From Reticulitermes lucifugus (Eukaryota > Arthropoda > Insecta > Blattodea > Rhinotermitidae), in the NCBI GenBank assembly GCA_026260175.1, contig JAKCWW010004765.1, positions 10,349-36,064 on the forward strand: a DNA stretch of 25,716 nucleotides, read 5' to 3'. Shown piece after piece: positions 1-10,429 of this stretch. A program made the position numbers and the translations under genes. The notes beneath the pieces are model-generated. The model was given only the letters and a program-made list of their open reading frames with translations, did not search any database and was not told where the DNA came from. Every line of letters begins with the position of its first letter. Within the stretch, counting starts at the first letter, position 1.

Positions 1-80
1 TGTCTGAGTGTGATCGTGAAGCCTCGATAATGAGGAGGCCTAGGCCCCCCAAGGGGCTGTTGCATCAAGGGAAAAAATAA
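1..80 (+). mobile_element. Possible 3' end of a LINE reading frame entering from the left
   Basis: An open frame runs from the window edge to a TAA at about 78-80, with a basic, proline-rich tail (REASIMRRPRPPKG), then an A-rich stretch. Similar RRPRP-type ends followed by A-rich repeats are, from memory, common at the C-termini of insect non-LTR retrotransposons. Too short to prove. Confidence 0.3.
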
Positions 81-590
81 AAATTGATGCTTTTTAAAAA
101 TATGGTATCTTCCCTTGGTTTAATTCTTGTGTGGCTATAAAGTGTGCTGTTTAATTATGACTATTTAGTTACGTAGATGATGTTTATTCTCATAATCAGC
201 ATAATTTCGTACTGAACGTAGATATTCCTTATTGGAATATTTCGTTAAAATCACATTAGATAGATTTACTTCGTTAGGATGGATTAAGCTACGTCAACAC
301 ACTTTTACCATTGGGGACCCCGGATAGTCCGGCCCCTAGCGCAGTTACTGTACCGACTACGAAGTAAGGTCGAAATGTAAGCAGCAGCGCCTGTGTCTCC
401 AACTAAAGTGGTCATTAACATTTTACGATCTAAATGAAAAGTTAAACTGCGCGATAAATTTTTCGTGAAATTTTCCAATATCATACTTTAATCAAAATTA
501 GTTTATCCTTTCCTAAGATTATTGTGCATTCCAACAGGCGAAACGTAACATTGAGGCGCGTTCGCGTAACCATTGTTGCCATGCAAAAGC
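81..590. other. CpG-rich intergenic sequence, nothing recognised
   Basis: No open frame, RNA or named repeat is supported. The patch at about 310-380 is GC-rich (contains GGACCCCGGATAGTCCGG) and looks repeat-like. Confidence 0.5.
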
Positions 591-1022
591 AATAAGTATT
601 ACATACACTGGGTGTATGTATGTAACCTTAGTTAAGCAAAGCGCATGCGCCGTATTATACTGTCATCTGTGGCCTGTCCGGCTCTACCATATTTTTCCAC
701 ATTATCCGATAAACGGCATGATTTTCGGGGGAAAAAAGTTATTGAACATAAAATATGTGTTTTAACTTTCTCTGCAAATTTTGTCTGAAACATTTCTCAT
801 TCTAAGAAGAATTCAGCGAGATATTATCATAAATATACACGTGTCTACATGTAAGGTACCCGTTATTCTTGTCAGACTTTAATGAAACTTGAAATCTCTC
901 GACATAGTTTCGAAAAATCCTCAAATACCTAATTTCATGAAAATCCGTCCAGCGAGAGCCGAGTTGTTTCATGACGAAACTAATAGTTGCTTTTGGCAAT
1001 TTTGCAAACGCGCCGAACATAC
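591..1022 (+). repeat. Dispersed repeat, copy A
   Basis: Aligns along its length with 11640-12095 in the same orientation. Shared landmarks in order: AATAAGTATTACATA start, GCAAAGCGCATGCGCCGTAT, GGCCTGTCCGGCTCTACCAT, CTCATTCTAAGAAGAATTC, GGTACCCGTTATTCTTGTCA, TTTCATGAAAATCCGTCCAG, AGCCGAGTTGTT and a final CAATTTTGC. No protein is supported; overlapping short open frames on both strands are incidental. It ends about 280 bases before the acetyltransferase ATG. Class unknown. Confidence 0.85.
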
Positions 1023-1301
1023 AAGAATATTACTGCTGCAAATGTGGAGCAGTGTGAAGAAAATACTACGCAGTTAATTGAACTGTTGTTTTTCAGAGAA
1101 CGAACAATATTACTCTTACAGTTTTGTTATGTAATTTTTGAGTGAACGTACATTAAGAGCACATTGTCTTTCCACTATGTACAGGTAAAAAGCCTTTTGT
1201 GTTGCCTTTTATTTGCCAGTACGTCATTTTTTGCAGGCAAACACAGTAGTTCGGAAATAAGTCCGGTAGAGGCCACAACTGTCTAGTCGTGACTGAGGAC
1301 A

Positions 1302-1571
1302 ATGGCGGTTCGAGTATGGGGACATAGTGCGGACAATAAAATCAAATTTCTATCACTAAGCGCAAAATATCTTCCTGGCGCTTTGTCGGTCTACAGGAAT
1401 TCTTTCTTCGTCAATGAAACTGTCTGTAAGGTGACTGGTATAGCAAAGAGTGACAAAGGTTCAAGACAAATGGAGAGTTTGTTTGAGGTAGTTGCTCAAA
1501 ATGGCATCTCCGTGGTTGCAGTGGAAGAGGACACTGATAAAGTCGTAGGTGCTGCATTAAACAGAATTCAG
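1302..1571 (+). CDS. Acetyltransferase exon 1 (codons 1-90)
   Basis: The exon starts at ATG 1302 and ends in CAG just before a GTAATA donor, after a complete codon (phase 0). It holds the N-terminal strand-helix region with the FFVNE block and the SVVAVEEDTDKVVGAALN strand pair typical of a GNAT beta2-beta3 hairpin. CpG density falls sharply just after this exon. Confidence 0.85.
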
Positions 1572-4410
1572 GTAATATCCTAAATCCTGTTTCCCTCCGA
1601 TCCAATTCCTGTCATCTATTTTTGGTCCTAGCATTAAACCGTTTCATTTAGGCCCCTAATTTGTAACTTAATTATGTAACCATTGCTCACCAATTCTCTC
1701 CAAATTAATTTCCCATCCTTCCATCATAGAAAGTAAGATGGGATGAGATGAAGTCCTTTGACATCAGATTTGTTTATCTTATCACTCCTAATTACTAGAG
1801 ATGAATATGGAGCAGTAATGATAACTATGAGGCCAAAACCAAAACAATCTTGAGATAAACTTCTCCTGCCTTGTGACTGAGGAAGTCGAGTTATTGTAGT
1901 CAATATAGTGACTACGCTACGGCCTGTACAACCCAGGGGTCGAATCCCAAACGGGGCAAGAGTGTTTCTCTTCTCCAAATGGTCCAGACCACCTCTGGGG
2001 TCCACCCAGCCTCCTGTACAATGGGTACCGTTGTTTTTTCCCGGGGAAAAAAGCAGCATGTTAACCACACACCTCCATCTCGTGCCGAGGCTCAGACTGA
2101 GTACAAACGTACATCTGCTCCCTCCCTGTGTGTTTATATCCTGGACAGGGACTTTACCTTTTCTTGCCATTTGCCCTGTGGTTGAAGCCGGGCCACAGTG
2201 ATGAGAACCCAGCCTCTAAGCAATTCAGCTTGTAACTATGTTATCCCATGTCCTCATTTTCGTATTAGTACTCCACAAACAGTAAATGTTTAATGAAAGA
2301 GTTCTCATAAAATTCAAGTCTGTAATATATCAAACTCCTTTCCAATTTGTATTCATTTAATGTAGCAGTATGTATAATTCTGTCAGCATACTCACAGACT
2401 GTCAGTCGAATTCCTGTTTCATATTTTTGTCGCAATAAAACATTCAGGTGAGTTTGTGCTTTGTTGTTTCAGGTTAAAGGAGATACAGACTTTGGTGTTT
2501 TCATAGAGAAACAAATGCACTCTCAAGATTCAGATCCAGGATACAAAGAGATACTCAGATTTGTGTCTCAGGTTAAGTATTACTGGTGATCCAAAATGCT
2601 TCTAACAATACTTTTTTCCACAAACAAAGAGGTTCCTAGCTTTTGTTGGGATAATATCATTTGATCAATCTCACAGGTAACCTACTTTGAAAGAAATTCT
2701 ACAGAAACTTAATGGTGATAATGACAAATACCAATGACATTGTAATTCTGTGCTCAATTAGTTGATTTCTCACTTCCCACTACACAGTTATTTGATGAGG
2801 AATAAATCATGTTTAGCCTGGGTAATTCTCACAACATGTGCTTTTCTTTCTTTTTTCACTTTTATTTCTTTTCTTTTCCTCCTCTTCTGTTTCGGGGTAG
2901 TGGGGTAAATGAAATCTTCATTCTATCCCATGCAGTTATGGTTATGCAAATGTTTTAGCACTATACAATCAAATGTTGCAGGCAACATTATGCAGCACTC
3001 AAAAAATTCAGTGGGATGTTTCCTAAGCTCATTATAGAGGTGATAAAATTCCCCTAATTGATACCAGCTTTTAAATATGTCACGTCTGCTTTTCCCCTCT
3101 CACCACTTAAAATCAAATTTTAAGGCATTTTTCGCCAGCAAAACAGATTGCGCGCTCTCAGTGACACCATTGTACCACTAGCCAGTCGCTGCCACGCAGG
3201 ACATAGCCTAACTTGGCTTTGCCAGAGAAATGGTTAAAATACGTCTTCTCATTTCAGATGTCTCCGTGGGCAACATAACACTGTGTTGTGAGCAATATGT
3301 TGCACATGAGCTATAGGTTGATTGGGCCTGCACTAGAGGATTCCTCTATCTCATCCCCTCCCTTCCTCTGTCACTAGCATTACTAATGCCATCCTCAGAA
3401 TTCTATCCACAGTCAAAAGCAGAAATTATAAACATTTAATGTATAAAGATACAGATTAATATTGAGTCTTTGTTCGTTAAACACGTCTGAACACAAAACG
3501 CAAATAATGGGCAAGAAATGTCAGTAAGAGACACCAAACAAACAACATGATAATAACAGACAGTACAGAATACTGCTGGCCCAGACTTCTTGTGGAAGTG
3601 ACAGGCAAGTAGTGTCACTGATTCAGATGATAAGTGAATAATTTCCTACAGTTGTGTGTAGAAAAAGGGCAACAAATTCTGGAATTCGCCCCAAAACATC
3701 TATGATACACAACAAACTTTTAAAATAGGCAACTAAAACATACTTGAAAAGATCAGGGAGAAAGATGACAAATTCTCCATATTTTATAAGACTGGTAAAG
3801 ACATACCTGTATAGTATATACAGAAATAAGAAAATCAGTGTAGTTCAAAATGTCCTATAGTGATTTACTTTTCAGATTCATGTATGAAATTGGTTCATGA
3901 ATGCAGTCAGATTTACACCCAAAACTCAACAAAATGTCCCTAAGTATTGTATCCTTTCAATTCCCAGGAGAGTCACGAAATATTAACACCCCAAAACTAG
4001 TTTATTTACAGATGGAAGAGAAGGTGGACATCTTCAAGCACTATGGAATCACCACAATAATGGACCACATGTTCCTGGCCACACACTGTGACTATTACCA
4101 GCAAGGTATCGGTCGGGGTCTCGTGGCTGCAACGGTAGACATTGCAAGAGCTCTAAACAGGGGTGAGGATGTTGCAGTGCCAATCTCAGATGAAAGTTAC
4201 CCTTGGAAGCACAAAACACCACCTAAAGTTCAGGCTGTCATTGCACTTTATACATCACCAGTATCACAGAAAATTGGACAATCTTTAGGATGGGAAGAAA
4301 TTTTTATTGCTAAATATGATCAGTTATTCTATAAGGGGAAATCTTATGGTTCCAGATTAGATGAAAATAATCAAGTCAGTGTATATATGGCTATCAGAAC
4401 TGAAAACTAA
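1302..4410 (+). CDS. GNAT N-acetyltransferase, arylalkylamine N-acetyltransferase-like (3 exons)
   Basis: Three exons (1302-1571, 2473-2571, 4012-4410) join in phase 0 into 255 codons plus TAA, the usual size for insect arylalkylamine N-acetyltransferase-like proteins. These cytosolic enzymes transfer acetyl from acetyl-CoA to amines such as dopamine, serotonin or polyamines, in cuticle sclerotisation, amine inactivation and melatonin synthesis. Visible signatures: an N-terminal SFFVNETVC block (residues 34-42) resembling the FFxDEPL block whose glutamate (here E39) is catalytic in insect members; GNAT motif A as QGIGRG (154-159), fitting the acetyl-CoA loop Q/R-x-x-G-x-G; and SQKIGQSLGW (208-217), equivalent to the C-terminal helix-LGF block. 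No signal peptide or membrane segment is seen. The start ATG has a favourable context (A at -3, G at +4) and no upstream in-frame exon is evident. Substrate cannot be read from sequence. No frameshift or internal stop; the gene looks intact. Confidence 0.87.
1572..2472 (+). other. Intron 1 of the acetyltransferase gene
   Basis: 901-nt GT-AG intron. About a third of it is the tRNA-derived SINE at about 1880-2250; the rest is AT-rich with nothing recognised. A long minus-strand open frame over the SINE (1724-2170) is a by-product of its higher GC content. Confidence 0.8.
1880..2250 (+). mobile_element. tRNA-derived SINE in intron 1
   Basis: An RNA polymerase III type promoter is visible: a B box GGGTCGAATCC (1937-1947; consensus GGTTCGANNCC with one mismatch) preceded by an A-box-like TGACTACGCTACGGC. 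A GC-rich unrelated body follows, with a palindromic TTTTTTCCCGGGGAAAAAA at about 2033. The head does not fold into a functional tRNA, so this is a SINE and not a tRNA gene. Ends are approximate and no clear target-site duplication was found. Confidence 0.6.
2473..2571 (+). CDS. Acetyltransferase exon 2 (codons 91-123)
   Basis: This 99-nt exon is bounded by a pyrimidine-rich acceptor (TTGTTGTTTCAG) and a GTTAAG donor, both phase 0. It encodes the charged stretch ending YKEILRFVSQ, corresponding to the helix before the central GNAT strand. It was found by splice-site and frame matching between exons 1 and 3. Confidence 0.8.
2572..4011 (+). other. Intron 2 of the acetyltransferase gene
   Basis: 1440-nt GT-AG intron, mostly AT-rich. 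It includes a pyrimidine-rich stretch near 2838-2890 and a more GC-rich patch near 3130-3260 that may be an old repeat fragment. I recognise no gene, RNA or named repeat in it. Confidence 0.7.
4012..4410 (+). CDS. Acetyltransferase exon 3 (codons 124-255 and stop)
   Basis: The acceptor TTATTTACAG is followed at once by an in-frame MEEKVDIFKH. The upstream open frame from 3901 is intronic: the alternative acceptors near 3875 and 3968 give in-frame stops soon after, so 4012 is the only acceptor that works in phase 0. The exon carries the acetyl-CoA binding loop, the C-terminal helix with LGW and the last strands, ending VYMAIRTEN-stop. Confidence 0.85.
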   Translation: MEEKVDIFKHYGITTIMDHMFLATHCDYYQQGIGRGLVAATVDIARALNRGEDVAVPISDESYPWKHKTPPKVQAVIALYTSPVSQKIGQSLGWEEIFIAKYDQLFYKGKSYGSRLDENNQVSVYMAIRTEN

Positions 4411-4601
4411 ACCTCTCCTTTCATATTGTCATTAGATGGTGGAAGAAGTAGGGTACCAGAGTTCTGCAGAAATATACAGAATGTGGTAATGACCATAAAC
4501 AAAATTATATCATAACATTCTTGAATATCTGTCCCTTTGTAATGGTTCTCAAACCTCTTAATTAGAAGGTTATCTTTAATGCCATTGAGAAAACATATGT
4601 G

Positions 4602-4607
4602 AATAAA
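4602..4607 (+). promoter_or_regulatory. Candidate poly(A) signal of the acetyltransferase gene
   Basis: AATAAA lies about 190 bases past the stop codon in AT-rich DNA. It is the first canonical hexamer I saw downstream. AT-rich DNA produces this hexamer often by chance, so use is unproven; a longer 3' end is possible. Confidence 0.4.
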
Positions 4608-4619
4608 AATAATTAAAAT

Positions 4620-6925
4620 TTAATGTAACTACAGCATAAAAGTTAATAGATATTTGTAAATGAGAAATGAATTCCAACAAAGGTCAGATTTCTTGTGTGG
4701 GTATTTACTTAATTCCCTTATCCTACGTAAAAGGAATATTTGAAACACAAAATATATTTAGTGCAATTAACCATGTTTGTAATAGGTATGCACATCCTTA
4801 CTGAAGCTGGCGAATGTATGATATAAGTATTTACAGGGCTATTATTTTATCTGATAATTATTGGTTGCCACTTCGTGTTGGTTCCTTTATTGCTTTAATG
4901 TAACCCAACCAGCCAATCACTCATACAAATGGCACAGTAGCAGCACAAAGTGACAAACGATAGTTGTTAGATAAAAGAAAGACTCTGTATAGGGTAATCA
5001 ACACACGAATAGCTTCTTCTTGTAAGAAAGGTTTTGTAAAAGCCAAATGAATTCTGAGAATTTTTTGTATTGTCCAGTCTATTATATGTTGATCATTTCA
5101 GAGAAAAATGTATTAATATGTATGTATACAAATAATTATTATTATTTAATTTTAAGAAAGACAATTATTATGTCATATTACGCATGTGGTTTTTAACATG
5201 AGCTACAATTCCACAGTTTTCCTTGACTAGTTATAATTTATGTCAGCTATTCACAACTTAAATACTTTTATTAATATTTACACAAAATGCAAAATGCACG
5301 CAAAAAGTTAATACAGAAACGTGCCCTTGAAATTGCAACTAGAAGATTTTTCAAAAACCATGCACAGCCATTAAGGTACATAGATGTTTTATTTTCTGTA
5401 GGGTACCCACAAATCTCCACTGCAACTCCAAGCTAAAAGAGGCACAAAGTATTTCCTTTTGACACTCTGAATTAAATTATTCTAACATTTAACCCACTAC
5501 CCCACAAACATATATTACCTACTTAAATTAACCATATAAAACTGGATCAAAGATTTCAAAATCATCACAAAACTTCCCTATAGGTGTACTTCATCTGTTG
5601 TCCAAAATGTAAACTACTTTTGACTTTCACCTGGTCACATTTTGCAACAATTAAAGAGGCAAATATCATTCACATGGGATACATTCCAAAACCATGAAAG
5701 TATTCAGTAGGGTTCAACAGAAATTATCATCAGCTGTGCTGACAATAATGCCACAGCCTTCTTCAAAATCCTACTACCTAAAATGTCACTTTAATGTGTA
5801 TTACTAGCACTATGTGATTTAAAAATCTCTGGGATTATTGTGGTCCCAGTAACTGTAGCAAATAATTAAAATAAATTATTGTCAAAACTATTACTTTAAA
5901 GGCAAAATATGCATATAAAGAATTTAAACTGCTTCATATCATGGACTTATTCACATTTACATAATTCTGAAATAGCAAATCTTTCATACTCACAGAATTA
6001 AATACATAATAAGTGTGACAGTGGTCCAAGCCTTGGCCTTTCACATGAAAAGATAAATTTCCATATAAGATCTTACCACTATAGAGATACTGAAGATGAT
6101 GTCCTTCAACTGTGCATGCTCCATAAACAAGGTCCTTGCCACAGGTCACGTTGTCGACCTCATAAAAATGACACAGAAACATTTTCCTCAAGTTCATCCA
6201 GTATGTGGGAATTATTTTCATATATAACTGTTCCACTGAAGTCCACAAAATATGACGATATTTAACACTTCTTACATAAAAAACACTCAAGTTTCAGTCT
6301 AAAAACTGCCAAAAATCACACACGGATATCAATATTCCTTTGGAAACAACTGTTGGCTAATTCATTTTTCATTACAGTACCTTCTCACAAAACAAAGAAA
6401 TGGTTTAATGAGGTATACTCAATAATGAATTATGCATTTATTGAATTTATTGAATTTGGTGCTGGTATAAAAAGTCCTAAATGCTTTAGGGGAACTCCTC
6501 TAACTTCTCGCATACATAATTTAAACTAATTCACAAATGCAACTTGTCTGAAATAACTGCAAAAATATAAAATAAACTAGCACAATGCCTGTTCAAATTT
6601 CAATGGCAATTTGCTGAAAACAAACTGCGTCAAAAACACCTAACCTAACAGACTAACAATATGCACTAAACAGCACTGCCATCTGGAGGAAATTTTTGGC
6701 AAAGATGTACACTAATACTGACTCAGTTATATCTCCCACTATTGCCATAATCTGCCCCTATTCTTTTCAACTCGCTAACATACATATAAGATAAAACAAC
6801 AACAGAAGAGCAAGCCTTAACATTGTACATTGAAGTGGTTATAACTACACACACATACCTTCTTCACACTTTAAGTAAAAACAAAACATACAAACCTGCA
6901 CAAAGCTTTGTAGTCTATACAAAGG
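4620..6925. other. AT-rich, CpG-poor stretch without a supported gene
   Basis: Contains only short open frames. The longest (118 codons, minus, 5934-6290) matches no family I know and has no splice or codon-use support. The stretch could be extended 3' UTR of the acetyltransferase gene or intergenic DNA. Confidence 0.5.
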
Positions 6926-7530
6926 AGTTCAAAAATAAGGTAAGAAACACTGTGATGCTGAGGACTTATTCTGACTTAAATATGTACACCACATCTGGGT
7001 GACAGATAGTACACATCAGACGTCCACACAGGCAACATTGACATTCAAGCACTTGTGCCACTTTCATACAAAGGCTTGTATCACAGCACTAAAAAAAATG
7101 TCTGTAGCCAGGTGACAGCTTGCTTCACATTGGTGGCTGTTGCAGCCAGCTGGTTCTTAAGGGGTCCAAGAGATGGAGATCACTGCGCACAAGACCAGGA
7201 CTGGCGAGAGTCAGCAAACTCCCAGCCATACTGTCATAACCAGTCACAAGTCTGGTTGGCTGTATGGAGTCCAGATGATTGCAATCTCTTTGAATGCCTT
7301 AACTGGCTGGCAAGGAATTTGCAGTAGATTCCAAAGTGAAGCAATCTGTCACCTCCTGCCTACTGACACTTGACACTGATTTCTTCTATGCTGGGATACA
7401 AGCATTGGTACCCTGGTGGGTCAAACACTTAAATGTCAATGGGAGGTCTGCAACACATGTGCCATGTATAAATCAAAGTCAGAATAAAGTTCTCAACGTC
7501 ACAGCATTTGTTACCTAATTTTTTTTTTAA
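6926..7530. repeat. Large imperfect palindrome (two inverted copies of one repeat)
   Basis: The minus strand of about 6926-7225 aligns with the plus strand of about 7240-7530. Matched blocks: GATACAAGC at 7395-7403 with its complement at 7074-7082; AATGTCAAT at 7432-7440 with 7037-7045; GTGAAGCA at 7336-7343 with 7121-7128; AGTCAGAATAA at 7478-7488 with 6967-6977; GTTACCTAATTTTT with the complement of AAAAATAAGGTAAG. Pair midpoints all fall at about 7228-7239. The outer ends are T-rich (plus arm) and A-rich (minus arm), like retroposon tails or element termini. Open frames across it are not convincing genes. Confidence 0.75.
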
Positions 7531-8039
7531 CTTCCTTGTATATGCTTTGTGCAAGTTTGCAATTCTGAATGAACAGAATTTATGAATGTCATATAGCATG
7601 ATTCAGCACAATTTTGGTGTTGTGCAAGGTTAAACCAGGTGTCAGTCAAATATGGCACAATTATTTAACAAGTATTTGTAAATCACTTGAAAGAATGTGG
7701 CATGAGGTACATTTCTCAAACAAGAGAAATATCATTTCTAAAGGAGTGAATCCATTTTCAAAGTGCCCCTAATTAACAGGATAACATACTATGATGAGCT
7801 TCATGTAATGACAGTATACCACTTTTTGCACAGATTGCAGGAATGCCACAAAATAAGTATGTATCATTTCTTATTACTAACTGGCTACCAGCCACTACAA
7901 GGGCATCAAATCCAATATTCTTAGTTTATTGTGTAGTTCGGATATTTTGCAGCTGTGCTCTGTCCTGTATGTTGCTGTTTTCATCATCATATTTGTTCAC
8001 TATCCTCCCCACCATACACCACTTATCATAGGCACCTTA
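7531..8039. other. AT-rich stretch, nothing recognised
   Basis: Short open frames only; no repeat, RNA or gene signal that I can support. Confidence 0.5.
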
Positions 8040-8290
8040 AGTGCTGGGCAGGCAGGTTAGCAAGCTCCAATGAAGTAGAGAGCTATGCTGGTAGGGCGAC
8101 AAAAGCCAGACTGGTCCCAACTGAGGAGCCAGACAAAGTGTGTCCCACAATGATAGGGCAGAAAGGGCTCTTTAGGTCAGCTACACCAACTCTCCTGGGG
8201 CTAATCACCCACATACCCAAAAAACATTGATTCAGAAACCAAAGATGAAGAAGAATATGATTATGGTGATTTGTTCATTATACAAAATAG
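8040..8290 (+). mobile_element. Probable transposon-derived fragment with a coding-like frame
   Basis: GC content rises locally, and a frame open from before 8040 to a stop at 8228-8230 reads CWAGRLASSNEVESYAGRAT and continues to HIPKKH. The same frame then continues past the stop with further stops. It resembles, from memory, repeat-derived conceptual peptides in polyneopteran genomes, but no catalytic motif is present. It could also be a processed pseudogene piece. Confidence 0.3.
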
Positions 8291-8629
8291 TAATAAATTG
8301 TGACTGTGCACAATTTGTATGGTGTGCAATTACCACATTAAAATTGGTAATGTCTATTCTTTACGTTTAGGGTAAACGCAAAGCCCAAATCTGTGACAAT
8401 ATTGTATGAAGCACCAACATGAAACTCCCTATGGATCCTCCGTCATGCACACCATAGGGAAGCACTTGCTATGTGCAATATTATTACTTATTTGCATTGA
8501 TCCCTGTACATTGGCAGAGCTGCTATGCTATAAGACTACCACAACATCTGACCTTCTAATAAAGAATGCCCATTATAACCCATATCTTCCATCATGAACT
8601 AAATACAGAACTATCTCCAAGGCGTTTAT

Positions 8630-9780
8630 TCTTTTTAACACGTTAAATTCTGTACGAATTCATAAAACAACTGCGTATCAAACGCTATTGTGGCGTCGTC
8701 TGCCGTCTAACCAACCAAGCCTATCTGGCATTAGTTGTAAACTTGCAAAACGTAACCTATATGACACATATAACATACTTGCGAACTACATGAAGAAAGC
8801 TGTGGTTGCGATCATTTTACACTCGCTATGCGTTATCATTTACTTTTCAGTCACACGCACACGCACTACTCTGATCCAACAACGATAAAGAATAAAAATT
8901 GATACGTCGAGTATCACAAAGTTGCCTCCACAAACATTCTATACACACTTCAGACGATGGCGGTAATCAGTGGCACTCGAGCATATTTATTTCACATCGA
9001 TTTTTGGCAAGATCGATTGTTTAAAAATGCACGTCGTTTGGTACACGAAGCCGTGTATACTATATAGTAACCGACGTTTCGGATAAGCTTGTTGTCTCTA
9101 CCTTCTGGGTAGTCGAAGACGCGTATCGATTATTTAACAAACACAAACTTCAGCCTAACTATAAAAAAAGCACAATACAAAACTCCGGAGTATGTGCTCA
9201 CTTGTTCAATTCGCTCGAAAACCGTAGTACTTACAGGGGAAATGTAGTCTATTTGGCATAATTGTGTTTCATTTTTAGGCGCTTTATGAAGCAAAAAAAC
9301 GCTTATGTGTAGACCAGGTCCGTCTGCCTTTCCGTCTGTGACTAAACTGATTTTCATGAAATTCAGTGTAGGAGTTATTTTTAAAAAATGGCTGGTAAAC
9401 ATGAGTTTCGCGAAAATCGGCGTAGGTAAGTCATACGTACTTACTTAAACGCGTAAAGGAATTTCTACTCGTAATTTCCGTACTTCTTGACCGATTTGGG
9501 TTAAATTCGGTATACAAAATCTCCACGCATTGCCGTTGAATAATTGTGAGGTGTGTGGAAATCGGTAAAGTTAAACACATACTCTACTGGTTAGCGTAAA
9601 TGAAATTCCGCCCTCTCAAAGGGTTAATTTAAAGTTATGCTATTTTTATTTGATTGTGGTTTATTTAATGATGCTATCAGTACCTCAGACTGTATAGCGT
9701 CACGTGGTACGATGACTGATAAAATGATTGGGAAGGATGTTGAAGCAAATGACCATGGCCTAATTTGATGTATTATGCCG
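8630..9780. other. CpG-rich stretch; includes repeat-like sequence at about 9300-9570
   Basis: CpG becomes frequent abruptly at about 8630. From about 9300 there are phrases typical of dispersed repeats (ATTTTCATGAAATTCAGT; CTTGACCGATTTGGGTTAAA) reminiscent of the repeat at 591-1022, but they do not align along their length. No exon is supported. Confidence 0.45.
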
Positions 9781-9990
9781 GTATTTACCTGGAGGGACTA
9801 CCGAAAACACGAAAAATTTCGGGAAAACTGGTCCCCTGTCGGGAATTTGAACTGGGACCGCGTGAACAAGCGTGCTTCCCATTTCTTGACGTACAACCTG
9901 CTTTAGTCTGACGTGACACACTACCATGTAGATTATACAAACACAGAGTTCTGGTACAAACCAAGGTCGACACAAGCCTCAGGCACTGAG
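9780..9990 (-). mobile_element. Probable tRNA-derived SINE (minus strand)
   Basis: On the minus strand a B-box-like CAGTTCAAATTCCCGAC follows a tRNA-like segment. Further on come GGTAGTCCCTCCAGG and AAATACCGGCA, a phrase widespread in arthropod tRNA-SINE bodies (usually CCAGGCAAATGCCGGG). The A box is not clear, so the 5' boundary is uncertain. Confidence 0.5.
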
Positions 9991-10429
9991 AAATAAACCC
10001 CCTCCCCCCTTCCATCCAGATAAAGTTTATCAAAACTGACACAATTTGCTAACCAACCGCGTGCATTTAAAGTGACGTTTCATTCACTCGAATAACAAAC
10101 AACCGCCTTCAGCTGCTGTTTTTATTTCACAACTTTAACCTCAAACGCTACGCTACGCACCTAAAACACGCACGTATCTTTACTTGCGTCTAACTAGCTA
10201 CCGCATAGCTGCGCTTACGCATTTCACTGGATGGATAGCATCGTAGATTGCTCGGTAGGGCGCCGACATGCAATTTTTAGTTGCGCAATGGTTTGATTGC
10301 ATGAATAACAACCGAAGAGTTAAATGGGACTCCGCCGACTTGCAACCGTTTAGTCTGCCAACTGTTGTTTCTAATTTTCCACAAACCAATAGGAATCGTC
10401 TGATTGCGCAATCGTTTTGTAAACAACAG
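9991..10429. other. CpG-rich sequence left of the assembly gap
   Basis: No splice-supported exon. GATTGCGCAATCG (10402-10414) is a short palindrome, and a related TTGCGCAATGG occurs at about 10280. A promoter or first exon of a gene hidden by the gap cannot be excluded. Confidence 0.4.

Noticed and set aside
600..626. Short palindrome ACATACAC-TGGG-TGTATGT as a regulatory site
   Set aside because: It sits inside a dispersed repeat whose second copy does not keep the pairing.
1724..2170. 148-codon minus-strand open frame
   Set aside because: Lies over the SINE in intron 1; its length reflects the SINE's GC content.
3901..4011. ATG-initiated extension upstream of exon 3
   Set aside because: In frame with exon 3, but the junction at 4012 has a good acceptor and the protein alignment needs exon 2 directly before MEEKVD; the extension is intronic.
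5934..6290. 118-codon minus-strand open frame
   Set aside because: No known motif, no flanking splice or start evidence, and opposite to the presumed 3' region of the acetyltransferase gene; expected by chance in a long AT-rich stretch.
7055..7518. Overlapping 60-90 codon frames as a small gene
   Set aside because: They lie in the palindromic repeat and match its inverted copy, so they are repeat-derived.
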